DNA of 64,000 nt, from positions 4,203-68,202 of the forward strand of contig CABUIC010000013.1 of the NCBI GenBank assembly GCA_902491515.1. The letters run 5' to 3'. This DNA comes from an uncultured Porphyromonadaceae bacterium. GTDB lineage: Bacteria > Bacteroidota > Bacteroidia > Bacteroidales > Muribaculaceae. The notes under the pieces are model-generated. The model was not told where the DNA came from and made no database searches. It was given only the letters and a program-made list of their open reading frames with translations. Of this stretch, positions 54,028-63,149 are shown piece after piece. The position numbers were made by a program, and so were the translations under genes. How positions within the stretch are numbered: position 1 is the stretch's first letter; every line of letters starts with the position of its first letter.

Positions 54028-55140
54028 TTATTCACCCCGCCTCATCACAAACTTCAGCTCCCGGCCGGGGGTCTCGTCGGTCCTCCTGATGGGCTGATAG
54101 CCCTCCTTCGTCAGATGAATCTCCTGTTCCTCGAGCTGTTCGCACAGCGGCAACATGATGCTGAAGTGTCCCGAGGCGTCCGTATGCGTGCAATGGTCAG
54201 CGACCTCGACGCTCACATCCGCCAGCGGGTTCATCTCCGCGTCGTAAACCGTTCCCTCGAAAACCCCGAAGGTTGAATCTCTTAGCATATAGATCTCCAC
54301 GGCCCGACGCGCGCCGAATCCCGGCGACACCGTCGTGTCCACGCTCTCGAAGTACTGCGAGCGGGCCGAAACAGCTATCGTCGAAAAGCGCTTGTAGCCC
54401 GGCACCCGCACAGGCTCGAACTTCGGCCCCGCAGTGCCCGAGGTGTATTCCCCGCCGTCGATATCCAGCGTCACGGTTTCCCCGAGCGGGAGTGCCGACC
54501 TCTGCAACTCGATATCCACCGTCACCTCCACGGGCACCGCGAAAAGATAGGCCCCCGCGAGGGCGAGCGCACCGCCGACCGTCCAGGAGGCTATCCGCAT
54601 CCGCTGATGCCGCTGATGCCGCTTCCACAGCGAGTCGAAGCTCACACCGAGCATCCGCGACACCACGCGCACTAAGGCCTTTTCCTTCCCGACCTCGCCG
54701 ATGTTCACCCCGAGGAGTTCCTTGTCGGGATGCTCCGCAAAATACTCGCGTAGATACTTGGGGAAGAGCTCGCGCTCCGGAGTAGCCCCGTCGGGAATTA
54801 TCACGGGGATAATCCTCTCAAGACGCCCCATCTCCACGAAGGCCCGCGCCTCGTCGCTCACCCAGGCCGACCCGGCCGAGTTCTTCGAGCATATCAGCAG
54901 GAGAAATTTACTCTCCTCCAGGTGTTTGCGCAGCTCGTCGCCGAGCACTCCGGTGTTCAGGTCCGACTGGTCCCTGAAAATCGGACGCAGGTAGCGCGTC
55001 TTCGCATCGATGTCGTTGTGGATTTCCGTCGGCAGCTTGAAGCCCTCGAGGCGCTTCTGGAGCCATTTGGCCACAGCCATGTCCTTATGGCTGTAGCTTA
55101 TGAAGGCATATGTCGTATAGTCCGTGTTCATCTCATTCAT
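54028..55140 (-). CDS. Membrane-anchored TIR protein with periplasmic regulatory-like domain
   Basis: The 370-residue protein has an N-terminal TIR domain with box 1 AFISYSHKD (12-20), RDQSDLNTG and SAWVSDEARAF (91-101). Glu97 occupies the catalytic Glu position of TIR NADases such as SARM1 (WVxKE). A single TM segment at about 183-203 follows a basic stop (RHQRHQRMR). The C-terminal half (204-370) is beta-rich and contains a carboxypeptidase-regulatory-like domain (FEGTVYDAEMNPLADVSVEV). With the TIR in the cytosol, this half would be periplasmic. The gene overlaps the upstream TPR gene by eight bases, the last in a three-gene operon. NAD cleavage is inferred. Confidence 0.88.
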   Translation of the reverse strand: MNEMNTDYTTYAFISYSHKDMAVAKWLQKRLEGFKLPTEIHNDIDAKTRYLRPIFRDQSDLNTGVLGDELRKHLEESKFLLLICSKNSAGSAWVSDEARAFVEMGRLERIIPVIIPDGATPERELFPKYLREYFAEHPDKELLGVNIGEVGKEKALVRVVSRMLGVSFDSLWKRHQRHQRMRIASWTVGGALALAGAYLFAVPVEVTVDIELQRSALPLGETVTLDIDGGEYTSGTAGPKFEPVRVPGYKRFSTIAVSARSQYFESVDTTVSPGFGARRAVEIYMLRDSTFGVFEGTVYDAEMNPLADVSVEVADHCTHTDASGHFSIMLPLCEQLEEQEIHLTKEGYQPIRRTDETPGRELKFVMRRGE

Positions 55141-57139
55141 TGTTAAGAAGTTTATAAAGACGCGTCTGCGTCAGGTCGAGGCCTCCGGCGCACTGCCCCG
55201 CCGCTTCAAGCTCTTTCCGCGCTCCGGCGAGGTCCTTCCGGTCGTGCAGAATCAGCCCCTTCGCGAGGTGCGCCATCGCCGAATCAGCTTTGAGCCTCAG
55301 GCATTTGTCCACCACGTCCTCATATTTCGAAATATCCCCTCCCGCCTCCGAAGGCAGGAGAACTATCATCGCATAAAGTTCCGCGAAAACAGGCTCCGAA
55401 TACTTCCCGGCGGGGTATTCCGCAAGGAAGAAGTCGATGGCCGCGCCGGGGTCGGTGCCCTGCATCATCATCCCGTTCTCCAGGCCCGCGAATTCCATCG
55501 CAAGGGCCATCACAAGCTGCGGCGTCTCCTCCGAATGCCCCTTGATGTCAGCGATATAGTCCTTGTACATTGCCAGGAAGCCCGCAGCGCCGGGGCGCAT
55601 TATCTCCCGCGTCAGCAGGTTCACGGCTATGGTCCTGTAGTACAGCAAATTGGCGTCGGGGTCCTTGCGGTAATGCTTCAGCGCGAGTGCCCCGTAGCGC
55701 GGCGCTATGCTGTCGAACTCCTCGAACCGTCTTTCCGACAGGAGGATGGGCAGATACTCGCCCGCGGGCGCCAGCGCTAATTTCAGCCCGTCGAAATTCT
55801 CGCCATAGAGGGCCGCGAGCTCATCCGCATAGTTCAGAACCTCTTTCAGCTCCCGCGAATACTCCTCGGCCGAGCCGTACATCTTCCGGGTCTTCTTCAG
55901 CTGCCCCAATGCCATCAGTGCCATCATTTTTGCCACTCGTCCAGCCTCATTGCAAGGCTTATAATCACGAACTTCTTCCTCTAACTCTGCGATTTTCGCC
56001 ACGTCGAGGGCCGTCGCCTCGGAGCTCACGAACAGCACGCCCAAAAGTGCTATCCGCACCTCGGGGTTCTTCCGGCTGTAGTCCGACTCCATCAGCTCCA
56101 TAATCGACTTACCGTCTGCCGTTTGCGCGGAATTGTAGAGTATACGGTTGGTCTCGAGGTGAATTTCCGCCACATATTTCTGCTCCGGGGTCCCGTGGGC
56201 GAGCACCCGGCGCAGATACACGTCCGACGTCGTCCTGTCGCCGCGGTCCATAGCATATTCCGCATATTCCAAGGCGCTTGTGGCGTCCGTGGTGTCAGCA
56301 TCGGCCAGCTGCCTTAGAATTTCTCCGGCCCTGCGCATATTCTCCCTGCCGCCGCCGAGCCGCAGGGTCTCCACCTGCCGCCGGACGGACTTCAGGAGCT
56401 CCTCCTTGTCGCCGCGGACCTTAGCCTCAAGCTCCGCCAGGCGCCGGGCCGAGGCCCCGAGCTCACGCTCTTTCTTCAATTCTTTGAGATACTTCCCCGT
56501 GAAGTCCAGCTCGTCGTACTTCCCGATGGCATCCTCGATTTTTCCTTCGGCCACGAGGTCCAGCACCCCCTGCTCCTCGGCCGACAGTTCCGAGAGGTCA
56601 ATCCGCGCGAAGCGGTCCACATAGTTCTCCAGCTTGTCGAGCTGCGAGTCGTAGCTCTCCTGAAGCGTCCGGAGCTCCTTTTCATACTCCTCCTCGCGGA
56701 GCTTTCCGGCGGCGCGTTCCTTCTCGAGAGCCGACTTTTCCTTGCGGAACTGCCGCTCATAGCTCGCCGAGGCCGCCCGCTCATACCCGTCGCGTATCCG
56801 CTTGAACCGGTCCGAACGACACATCACCACCGTGAACGGCTGTGAAGGATTGATATTCCACTGCTCGACAGCCTCCTTGTTGAAAATCTCATAGCCCGGC
56901 TTCTCAATCCTGCGGACCGCCACCCGGTCCCCGGCCTTCAAGGTCGGAAAATCCAGCACAAAGCTCCCCTTCTTGTCCGACACAGTGCTCTGCGCCCTCT
57001 GCGCCCGCACCTCAACCCCCGCAAGCGCAGTCTTAGCCGCCTTCTCATTATACTCCACAACCACCCCCTTCTGCACAACCTGCGCAGAGGCGGAGAGGAC
57101 CATCATCAACCCTATCAAAACCACCAAAGGCCTATTCAT
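55133..57139 (-). CDS. Exported regulatory-domain/coiled-coil/helical-repeat protein, TIR-linked
   Basis: The 668-residue protein has a signal peptide (ending SASAQ, residue 20) and a beta-sandwich regulatory domain (22-95, with LAGVEVRAQRAQSTVSDKKG). A long charged coiled coil (about 110-250, LEKERAAGKLREEEYEKELR) and a helical repeat region extend to the end. The first 190 residues are close to those of the next gene; the C-terminal part differs completely. It overlaps both neighbours (4 and 8 bases). The periplasmic location suggests it senses envelope state and passes it to the TIR protein. The family is not otherwise recognised. Confidence 0.75.
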   Translation of the reverse strand: MNRPLVVLIGLMMVLSASAQVVQKGVVVEYNEKAAKTALAGVEVRAQRAQSTVSDKKGSFVLDFPTLKAGDRVAVRRIEKPGYEIFNKEAVEQWNINPSQPFTVVMCRSDRFKRIRDGYERAASASYERQFRKEKSALEKERAAGKLREEEYEKELRTLQESYDSQLDKLENYVDRFARIDLSELSAEEQGVLDLVAEGKIEDAIGKYDELDFTGKYLKELKKERELGASARRLAELEAKVRGDKEELLKSVRRQVETLRLGGGRENMRRAGEILRQLADADTTDATSALEYAEYAMDRGDRTTSDVYLRRVLAHGTPEQKYVAEIHLETNRILYNSAQTADGKSIMELMESDYSRKNPEVRIALLGVLFVSSEATALDVAKIAELEEEVRDYKPCNEAGRVAKMMALMALGQLKKTRKMYGSAEEYSRELKEVLNYADELAALYGENFDGLKLALAPAGEYLPILLSERRFEEFDSIAPRYGALALKHYRKDPDANLLYYRTIAVNLLTREIMRPGAAGFLAMYKDYIADIKGHSEETPQLVMALAMEFAGLENGMMMQGTDPGAAIDFFLAEYPAGKYSEPVFAELYAMIVLLPSEAGGDISKYEDVVDKCLRLKADSAMAHLAKGLILHDRKDLAGARKELEAAGQCAGGLDLTQTRLYKLLNNE

Positions 57140-59067
57140 TTCCCGCCTCCTTCCTCGGATTGCGTAGCATAAATCGCTTCAATAAAATTCTGAAACATTG
57201 ATTTAAGCGAGTTTTCAATGCCTGGCATTTTTTCGCAAAGCGCAAGCCCATGTTGCCAGTATTTCAAAGCATTATCCAAATCATTGGTCATAACAAACGC
57301 ATGCCCTATAAAATAGTCCAAGGCCATAATCTGAGCACAATTCTCTGCTTCTTTTTTATTATATTCAATATATGATTTCATTAAGGCATTTATAGATTCA
57401 GAATATTTCTCCAGATTGAAATAAGCCAAACCTATACTTTGATTAAGTCCCACCACATACGTATGCTCTTCACCTAATACTTTTTCAAATATCATAAGCG
57501 CCTTTTGATGATATTCCACCACCTGCTGATAGTCACCCATTGAATTATAGGCATTCCCAATATTGTCATAGCAAATCGCAACATCAGGGTGCTCTTCGCC
57601 TAATATCTTTTTCCGTATAGCAAGGGCTTTTTGATAATATACCAAGGACTGAGGATAATTACCTATACTGGAATAGACTACTCCGATATTGTTATAGCAA
57701 GCCGCGACATCAGAATCCTCTTCTCCTAATAACTTTTCCCTTACCCCAAGCGCTTTGTGATAATATTCCAAAGCCCGTGGATTATCGCCCATATGGCCAT
57801 ACACTCCTCCGATATTGATATAGCAAGCCGCAACATCAGGATGATTTTCGCCCAATACTTTTTCCCTTATCGCGAGTGCTTTTTGATGATTTTCCAAGGC
57901 CTCCGAATAATTACCCATACTGACAAAGACATTTCCAATATTATTATAGCAAGACGCTACATCAAAGTGATCTTCACCTAACACCATTTTCCTTATCGCA
58001 ATCGATTTTTGATGATATTCCATAGATTGCGGATAATTACCTAATTCATCACAGGTAATACCCAAATTGTTATAGCAATTCGCAACCTCATTACTTTCTT
58101 CTCCATACTTCTCTTTAGCGCTATTTAGCACAGTTTGGAAGTAGCTCAAGGCTTTATTGTAATCACCTATATATTGATAAAGAAATTCACCTGTTTTGAA
58201 GAGCCAATCAATGTTTGTCGTGTCCGCGTCGGCTATTGTGGTATACATTTCGGCTATGGTGGCGTTGTTTTTGCTGTCGCCGGCGAGGAGCATAGTGTTG
58301 ATGGTGCGTTCTACGCCGGCAAGGTAGGCGTCGCGGTCGGCAGTCTTGCCTTCGTGGAGTTCGTTCAGGCTATTTACCGCCTCCTCAATTTCCTTGATGT
58401 CGGAGATTTCTTTAAGAGCCTTTCCGAGGTAATTCATTTTCTCGTAGCGAGCGATGGCTTCGTCGATTTGCCCGGCCTGGACGAGGTCGATTATGGCCTG
58501 CTCCTCGGCATTGAGTTCGGAGAGGTCGATGCGGGCGAAGCGATCAACGTAGTTGTCGAGGTTGTCGAGCTTCTTTTCATACTCGGCCTCCACTTCGCGC
58601 AGACGCGCGAAGTATTCCTGCTCTTTCAGCTTGCCCTCCTTTTTCAGTCTCTCGAGCTCGGCCTTCGCCCTGCGATACTGGCTTTCATATCGCTTTTCCG
58701 AGTTAGTAGAATATCGGTCTTTGAGCGCCTTGAACTTATCGGACCGGCACATCACCACGGTAAACGCCCGCGAGGGATTGATGTTCCACTGCTCCACGGC
58801 TTCCTTGTTGAATACCTCATACCCCGGCTTCTCAATCCTCCGGACCGCCACCCGGTCCCCGGCCTTCAAAGTCGGAAAATCCAGCACAAACGCCCCCTTC
58901 GCATCCGAAGCCGTACTCCCGGCCCTCTGCACCCTGAACTCCACCCCCGCCAAGGCAGTCTTAGCCGCCTTCTCGTTATACTCCACAGCAATCCCCTTCT
59001 GCACAACTTGCGCGGAGAGGGTGAGGGCAAAAAGGAGGGAAAGGATGAGGGGGAGGAACTTTTTCAT
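57136..59067 (-). CDS. Exported regulatory-domain/coiled-coil protein with kinesin-light-chain-like TPR array
   Basis: The 643-residue protein has a signal peptide (1-19, LSAQ), the same regulatory domain and coiled coil as the gene at 55133, and then at least six 42-residue TPRs of kinesin-light-chain type (HPDVAACYNNIG, YYQKALAIR, EKVLGEE repeated). Such arrays are common on NTPase-linked immune proteins. The TPR DNA is AT-rich (single lines near 57361 have about 23% GC) while the 5' part is about 55% GC. It is the first gene of the operon and has a consensus promoter. The ligand is unknown. Confidence 0.8.
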   Translation of the reverse strand: MKKFLPLILSLLFALTLSAQVVQKGIAVEYNEKAAKTALAGVEFRVQRAGSTASDAKGAFVLDFPTLKAGDRVAVRRIEKPGYEVFNKEAVEQWNINPSRAFTVVMCRSDKFKALKDRYSTNSEKRYESQYRRAKAELERLKKEGKLKEQEYFARLREVEAEYEKKLDNLDNYVDRFARIDLSELNAEEQAIIDLVQAGQIDEAIARYEKMNYLGKALKEISDIKEIEEAVNSLNELHEGKTADRDAYLAGVERTINTMLLAGDSKNNATIAEMYTTIADADTTNIDWLFKTGEFLYQYIGDYNKALSYFQTVLNSAKEKYGEESNEVANCYNNLGITCDELGNYPQSMEYHQKSIAIRKMVLGEDHFDVASCYNNIGNVFVSMGNYSEALENHQKALAIREKVLGENHPDVAACYINIGGVYGHMGDNPRALEYYHKALGVREKLLGEEDSDVAACYNNIGVVYSSIGNYPQSLVYYQKALAIRKKILGEEHPDVAICYDNIGNAYNSMGDYQQVVEYHQKALMIFEKVLGEEHTYVVGLNQSIGLAYFNLEKYSESINALMKSYIEYNKKEAENCAQIMALDYFIGHAFVMTNDLDNALKYWQHGLALCEKMPGIENSLKSMFQNFIEAIYATQSEEGGGK

Positions 59068-59092
59068 GGGGAGGGAGATTTTGACTAATGTA

Positions 59093-59124
59093 CAAAGTTA
59101 CAACTTTTTGAGCGCGTTGTCAAA
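59093..59124 (-). promoter_or_regulatory. Promoter of the TPR-TPR-TIR operon
   Basis: On the minus strand TTTG (59124-59121), 20 bases, TAACTTTG (59100-59093). The first ATG is 25 bases downstream. No other promoter is evident inside the operon. Confidence 0.7.
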
Positions 59125-59171
59125 TGTTTCTTGCTTTTCATACGGACCAGAGCGTTTTTACAAAATATAAG

Positions 59172-59287
59172 TTATTGTAAATCTCCGAATTGTAGGGACA
59201 CACGAGCCGTGCGTCCGTTTGCAAATCATTGGTCCTTAGTCGGTTATTAGGACGCACGAGCCGTGCGTCCCTACAGTTCGATAAATT
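59172..59287. mobile_element. REPIN-like element (family A pair)
   Basis: Palindromes at 59196-59216 (one mismatch, GGACACACG) and 59250-59270 face each other across a 33-base spacer. The whole element aligns with the reverse complement of the copy at 25321-25560, including the spacer (GCAAATCATTGGTCC here) and outer arms. It lies between the TIR operon and the rplQ terminator. No transposase is nearby. Confidence 0.75.
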
Positions 59288-59319
59288 AGATTGTATGTTT
59301 TCTTAATGATATAAAAAAA

Positions 59320-59351
59320 CGCGCCTCCGGGCTTTTGGCGGCGGAGGCGCG
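59320..59351 (-). terminator. Terminator of the ribosomal alpha operon
   Basis: CGCGCCTCC (59320-59328) pairs with GGAGGCGCG (59343-59351); on the minus strand seven T follow. Confidence 0.85.
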
Positions 59352-59373
59352 AATGGTATTGGGAGTCCCGGGC

Positions 59374-59865
59374 TTATTCAGCGGCGGGTGCTTCAGCTGC
59401 GGGAGCTTCGGCTGCGGGAGCCTCGGCGGGAGCGGCGGCTTTCTTGCCTCCGCGACGGCTGCGACGGGTCTTGGCCTTTGCTTCCTTGCTGTCCTTGAGC
59501 ATGGCTTCGTTGAAGTCCACGAGCTCGATGAAGCAGGTCTTGGCGTTGTCGCCGAGGCGGTTGCCGGTCTTGAGGATGCGGGTGTAACCACCGTTGCGCT
59601 CGGCGATCTTCTCGGCAACGACTCCGAAGAGTTCCTTGACGGCTTCCTTGCTCTGGAGGTTGCTGAAGACGAGACGGCGGTTAGCCATCGAGTCTTCCTT
59701 GGCGCGGTTGATCAGCGGCTCGGCATACACGCGGAGGGCCTTCGCCTTTGCGAGGGTCGTGAAGATGCGCTTGTGCATGATGAGCGAGGTGGTCATATTA
59801 GCCAGGAGGGCGTCGCGGTGAGCCTTCTTACGGCTAAGGTGATTGAATTTCTTATTGTGTCTCAT
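59374..59865 (-). CDS. rplQ: 50S ribosomal protein L17
   Basis: The 163-residue protein starts [20 protein letters not shown] and carries the L17 core to about residue 125 ([20 protein letters not shown]). A basic linker ([11 protein letters not shown]) and a repeated AEAPA tail follow. Such Ala/Pro/Glu tails are lineage-specific and likely unstructured. It is the last gene of the operon, nine bases after rpoA. Confidence 0.98.
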   Translation of the reverse strand: MRHNKKFNHLSRKKAHRDALLANMTTSLIMHKRIFTTLAKAKALRVYAEPLINRAKEDSMANRRLVFSNLQSKEAVKELFGVVAEKIAERNGGYTRILKTGNRLGDNAKTCFIELVDFNEAMLKDSKEAKAKTRRSRRGGKKAAAPAEAPAAEAPAAEAPAAE

Positions 59866-59873
59866 CGTTGGGA

Positions 59874-60866
59874 TTACTCTTTATCTAATTTGTACTTGGA
59901 GATGTCCATGCCGAAGGAGAGGTTGAGGCTCGTGAGGAGGCTCTCGAGTTCGACGAGGGACTTTTTGCCGAAGTTGCGGAACTTCAGCAGATCGGTCTTG
60001 TTGAAGACCACGAGTTCGGCGAGGGTCTCGACTTCAGCGCTCTTGAGGCAGTTGAGTGCGCGGACGGAGAGCTGCATGTCGACGAGCTTGGACTTGAGGA
60101 GCTGTCGCATGTGAAGCACCTCTTCGTCGAATTCCTCGCTGGGATCGGGCTCGTTTGTCTCAAGGGTGATCTTCTCGTCGGAGAAGAGCATGAAGTGGTA
60201 GATAAGAATCTTGGCCGCTTCCTTGATAGCCTCCTTGGGGAGGATGGAGCCGTTCGTGGTGATTTCAAGGGTGAGCTTGTCGTAGTCGGTTTTCTGGTCT
60301 ACGCGGTAGTTTTCTACCGTGTACTTCACATTCTTGATGGGCGTGTAGATCGAGTCGATGGCGATGGTGTGGATGTCGTCCTGGGGGGTGACATTCTCCT
60401 CGGCGGGAACCCATCCGCGGCCCTTGTTGATGGTAAGCGCGATAGTGAAACTTGCGTCAGGATCCAAGTGACAGATCACCAGCTCGGGGTTCATGACCTC
60501 GAACCCGTTGAGCGCCTTGGCGATGTCGCCGGCCGTGAACACTTCTTTTCCCGAAACGTTGATGGACACGCGCTCGTTCTCGGTCTCCTCGACCTTCTGC
60601 TTGAGGTCGACTTGCTTGAGGTTGAGAATGATGTTCGTGACATCTTCCTTTACTCCGGGGATGGCATCGAATTCGTTTTTAACGCCGTCGATTTTGATCG
60701 ACGAAATCGCATAGCCTTCGAGAGAGGAAAGCAGAACGCGACGGAGGGCGTTGCCCACGGTGATGCCATAGCCGGGCTCCAAAGGCTTGAACTCGAATTT
60801 GCCGAAGAAGTTATCGGCCTCGAGCATTACGACGTTTTCGGGTTTTTGGAATGCTAAAATAGCCAT
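59874..60866 (-). CDS. rpoA: RNA polymerase alpha subunit
   Basis: The 330-residue subunit has the N-terminal dimer domain ([28 protein letters not shown]) and a C-terminal domain with [16 protein letters not shown] [18 protein letters not shown] and [14 protein letters not shown]. Both are complete. It lies between rpsD and rplQ as usual. Confidence 0.99.
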   Translation of the reverse strand: MAILAFQKPENVVMLEADNFFGKFEFKPLEPGYGITVGNALRRVLLSSLEGYAISSIKIDGVKNEFDAIPGVKEDVTNIILNLKQVDLKQKVEETENERVSINVSGKEVFTAGDIAKALNGFEVMNPELVICHLDPDASFTIALTINKGRGWVPAEENVTPQDDIHTIAIDSIYTPIKNVKYTVENYRVDQKTDYDKLTLEITTNGSILPKEAIKEAAKILIYHFMLFSDEKITLETNEPDPSEEFDEEVLHMRQLLKSKLVDMQLSVRALNCLKSAEVETLAELVVFNKTDLLKFRNFGKKSLVELESLLTSLNLSFGMDISKYKLDKE

Positions 60867-60887
60867 GGATCTTGTTGCTGTTAGAAA

Positions 60888-61496
60888 TTACGACTTGGAG
60901 TAGAGCTCGACGATCAGCTGCTCCTTGATTTGTTCGGGGATATCCTCGCGGGCAGGCACGTGGAGGAGCTTGCCGCTCTTGGAAGCTTCGTCCCACTCGA
61001 TCCAGGGATACTTGCTGTGGTTGAAGCCTGCGAGGGCGTCGGCGATTACTTCGAGGCTCTTGGAGCGCTCGCGGACGCCGACGATATCGCCGGGTTTGAG
61101 AGCATACGACGGGATGTTCACGACTTCGCCGTTGACGGTGATGTGGCGATGAAGGACGAGCTGACGGGCGGCTGCGCGTGTGGGAGCGATTCCGAGGCGG
61201 TAAACGAGGTTGTCGAGACGGCCCTCGAGGAGCTGGAGGAGGATTTCACCGGTGATGCCCTTCATGCGCGAGGCGCGGTCGAAGAGATTGCGGAACTGCT
61301 TCTCGAGAAGGCCGTAAGTGTACTTGGCCTTCTGCTTTTCGCGAAGCTGTACGCCATATTCGGAAGTCTTGCGGCGCTTGTTGGCTCCGTGCTGGCCCGG
61401 GGGGAAGTTACGACGTGCGAGGACTTTGTCTTCACCGAAGATAGCTTCGCCGAACTTGCGGGCGATTTTGGTCTTGGGACCTGTGTATCTTGCCAT
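60888..61496 (-). CDS. rpsD: 30S ribosomal protein S4
   Basis: The 202-residue protein starts [20 protein letters not shown] and has the S4 RNA-binding domain ([27 protein letters not shown]). It belongs to the Bacteroidetes type with the [20 protein letters not shown] segment. It is preceded by an unusual 380-base gap. In other phyla S4 regulates this operon. Confidence 0.99.
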   Translation of the reverse strand: MARYTGPKTKIARKFGEAIFGEDKVLARRNFPPGQHGANKRRKTSEYGVQLREKQKAKYTYGLLEKQFRNLFDRASRMKGITGEILLQLLEGRLDNLVYRLGIAPTRAAARQLVLHRHITVNGEVVNIPSYALKPGDIVGVRERSKSLEVIADALAGFNHSKYPWIEWDEASKSGKLLHVPAREDIPEQIKEQLIVELYSKS

Positions 61497-61876
61497 TTTT
61501 GTTGTCTGTTAGGTTGGTGGTTGTCTGATCGCCGGAGGCCTGTGCGGTCAGCGCGGCGGCCGGTTGTGGATTTGTCCGCGGAGCGCCGGGTGTCGTGCCG
61601 GACGGTTTCGACTCTCGGGAGGGGGATGTGTGAGTGTCGCTCTGTGTTACCCGGGAGTGGCTTCGTCTATCGGTGGCTTCGGCGCCGGAAAGCGGCGGCG
61701 GGCTCGTTTGTCAAGGGGAGCGGCCCGCTCCGTCTTTCATCGGCCCCATGGCTCGGGGCCGAACGGCGGTCGCGCGTAGGCTGGCTCAGGGTCTGTTCAG
61801 CCGGCGGCGTTCAAACGGTTTTGAAGATAGTTGCTTTATACGTACTAAAAGATGATGCGAGCTTTTGGGCCGATCA
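61497..61876. other. Gap of 380 bases inside the ribosomal operon
   Basis: No supported gene lies between rpsK and rpsD. Short hairpins occur at 61741-61761 (CGGCCCC/GGGGCCG) and near 61717-61731 (GGAGCG/CGCTCC). I see no consensus promoter. The reading frames here have no family resemblance. Confidence 0.5.
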
Positions 61877-62266
61877 TTAAACTCTTCTTCTCTTGGGAGG
61901 ACGGCAACCGTTGTGGGGGAGCGGAGTCACGTCGATGATTTCGGTGACTTCGATACCGGCGCCGTGGATGTAGCGGATAGCAGCCTCACGGCCATTGCCG
62001 GGGCCCTTCACGTAAGCCTTAACTTTGCGGAGGCCGAGGTCGTAAGCGACCTTGGCGCAATCCTGTGCGGCCATCTGGGCTGCGTAGGGCGTGTTCTTCT
62101 TGGAACCGCGGAAGCCCATCTTGCCGGCGGAAGACCAGGAGATGACCTGTCCCTCGCTGTTGGCCAGGCACACGATGATGTTGTTGAAAGACGAATGAAC
62201 GTGGAGCTGGCCTTCAGCGCCAACCTTGACGTTTCTCTTCTTTGCTGCGACTGTCTTTTTTGCCAT
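61877..62266 (-). CDS. rpsK: 30S ribosomal protein S11
   Basis: The 129-residue protein starts [19 protein letters not shown] and ends [10 protein letters not shown]. The S11 core [11 protein letters not shown] and [18 protein letters not shown] is complete. It follows rpsM by nine bases. Confidence 0.99.
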   Translation of the reverse strand: MAKKTVAAKKRNVKVGAEGQLHVHSSFNNIIVCLANSEGQVISWSSAGKMGFRGSKKNTPYAAQMAAQDCAKVAYDLGLRKVKAYVKGPGNGREAAIRYIHGAGIEVTEIIDVTPLPHNGCRPPKRRRV

Positions 62267-62275
62267 AAATTACTA

Positions 62276-62656
62276 TTATTTAGTTGCTTTCTTCTTGTTA
62301 GCGACCGTCTTTTTGCGGCCCTTGCGCGTGCGTGCGTTGTTCTTGGTGCTCTGGCCGCGCACGGGGAGGCCGTTGCGGTGACGGATGCCACGGTAGCAGC
62401 CGATGTCCATGAGGCGCTTGATGTTGAGCTGGATTTCGCTGCGGAGGTCGCCCTCGACCTTGTAGTCGGAGCCGATCACTTCGCGGACCTTGGCGGCCTC
62501 GTCGTCGGTCCAGTCCTGGACCTTCTTGGCGGGATCGATGCCGGCCTTGGCAAGGATCGTGCGGGCGGCGCTGCGGCCGATGCCGTAGATGTAGGTCAGC
62601 GAAATCTGACCCTGTTTGTTCTGGGGGAGGTCAACTCCCACAATTCTAACTGCCAT
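62276..62656 (-). CDS. rpsM: 30S ribosomal protein S13
   Basis: The 126-residue protein has [20 protein letters not shown] and the C-terminal [20 protein letters not shown], which contacts tRNA and the head bridge. It is standard in length and order. Confidence 0.99.
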   Translation of the reverse strand: MAVRIVGVDLPQNKQGQISLTYIYGIGRSAARTILAKAGIDPAKKVQDWTDDEAAKVREVIGSDYKVEGDLRSEIQLNIKRLMDIGCYRGIRHRNGLPVRGQSTKNNARTRKGRKKTVANKKKATK

Positions 62657-62695
62657 AAATCTTGTTGTCTATTTTTTCTGCAAAAATAACAAAAA

Positions 62696-62812
62696 TTATC
62701 CTTGACGTTGTTTGTACTTGGGGTTTTTCTTGTTGATGACGTAGAGACGGCCCTTGCGGCGCACGATCTTGCTGTCGGGGGTGCGTTTCTTAACAGATGC
62801 TCGTACTTTCAT
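62696..62812 (-). CDS. rpmJ: 50S ribosomal protein L36
   Basis: This 38-residue product ([20 protein letters not shown], ending KYKQRQG) is complete, with ATG at 62812-62810 and TAA at 62698-62696. It is of the Cys-free type without a zinc site. It sits between infA and rpsM as expected. Confidence 0.97.
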   Translation of the reverse strand: MKVRASVKKRTPDSKIVRRKGRLYVINKKNPKYKQRQG

Positions 62813-62910
62813 TTTCTTTTAGCGTATTTTGTTGAGTTTGAAATCGAAATGCGTTGTCAGGGGCGCCGTGGCCCCCGATGACCTCCCGCGGCGGGGAGTC
62901 GGGAATCAGT

Positions 62911-63129
62911 TTACTTGTACCGGAAGGCTATGCGTCCTTTGGAGAGGTCGTAGGGCGACATCTCGACGCGGACCTTGTCGCCGGGAAGGATCTTGATGTA
63001 GTGCATGCGCATCTTTCCGGAGATGTGGGCCGTGATTTCGTGGCCGTTCTCGAGTTCGACGCGGAACATCGCATTGCTGAGAGCCTCGACGATGGTGCCG
63101 TCCTGTTCGATTGCTGACTGTTTTGCCAT
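62911..63129 (-). CDS. infA: Translation initiation factor IF-1
   Basis: The 72-residue OB-fold protein starts [20 protein letters not shown] and has [19 protein letters not shown] and [11 protein letters not shown] longer frame upstream to 63846 is a shadow of map. It binds the ribosomal A site during initiation. Confidence 0.98.
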   Translation of the reverse strand: MAKQSAIEQDGTIVEALSNAMFRVELENGHEITAHISGKMRMHYIKILPGDKVRVEMSPYDLSKGRIAFRYK

Positions 63130-63149
63130 AAATTGTCTCTGGTGGTGAT

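Noticed and set aside
57373..58130. Regular 126-base periodicity that could suggest a CRISPR array
   Set aside because: The period corresponds to 42-residue TPR units in an open reading frame, and the units vary as protein repeats do.
61564..61855. Short plus-strand frames in the rpsK-rpsD gap
   Set aside because: Arg/Gly/Ser-rich, no family match, opposite to operon direction.
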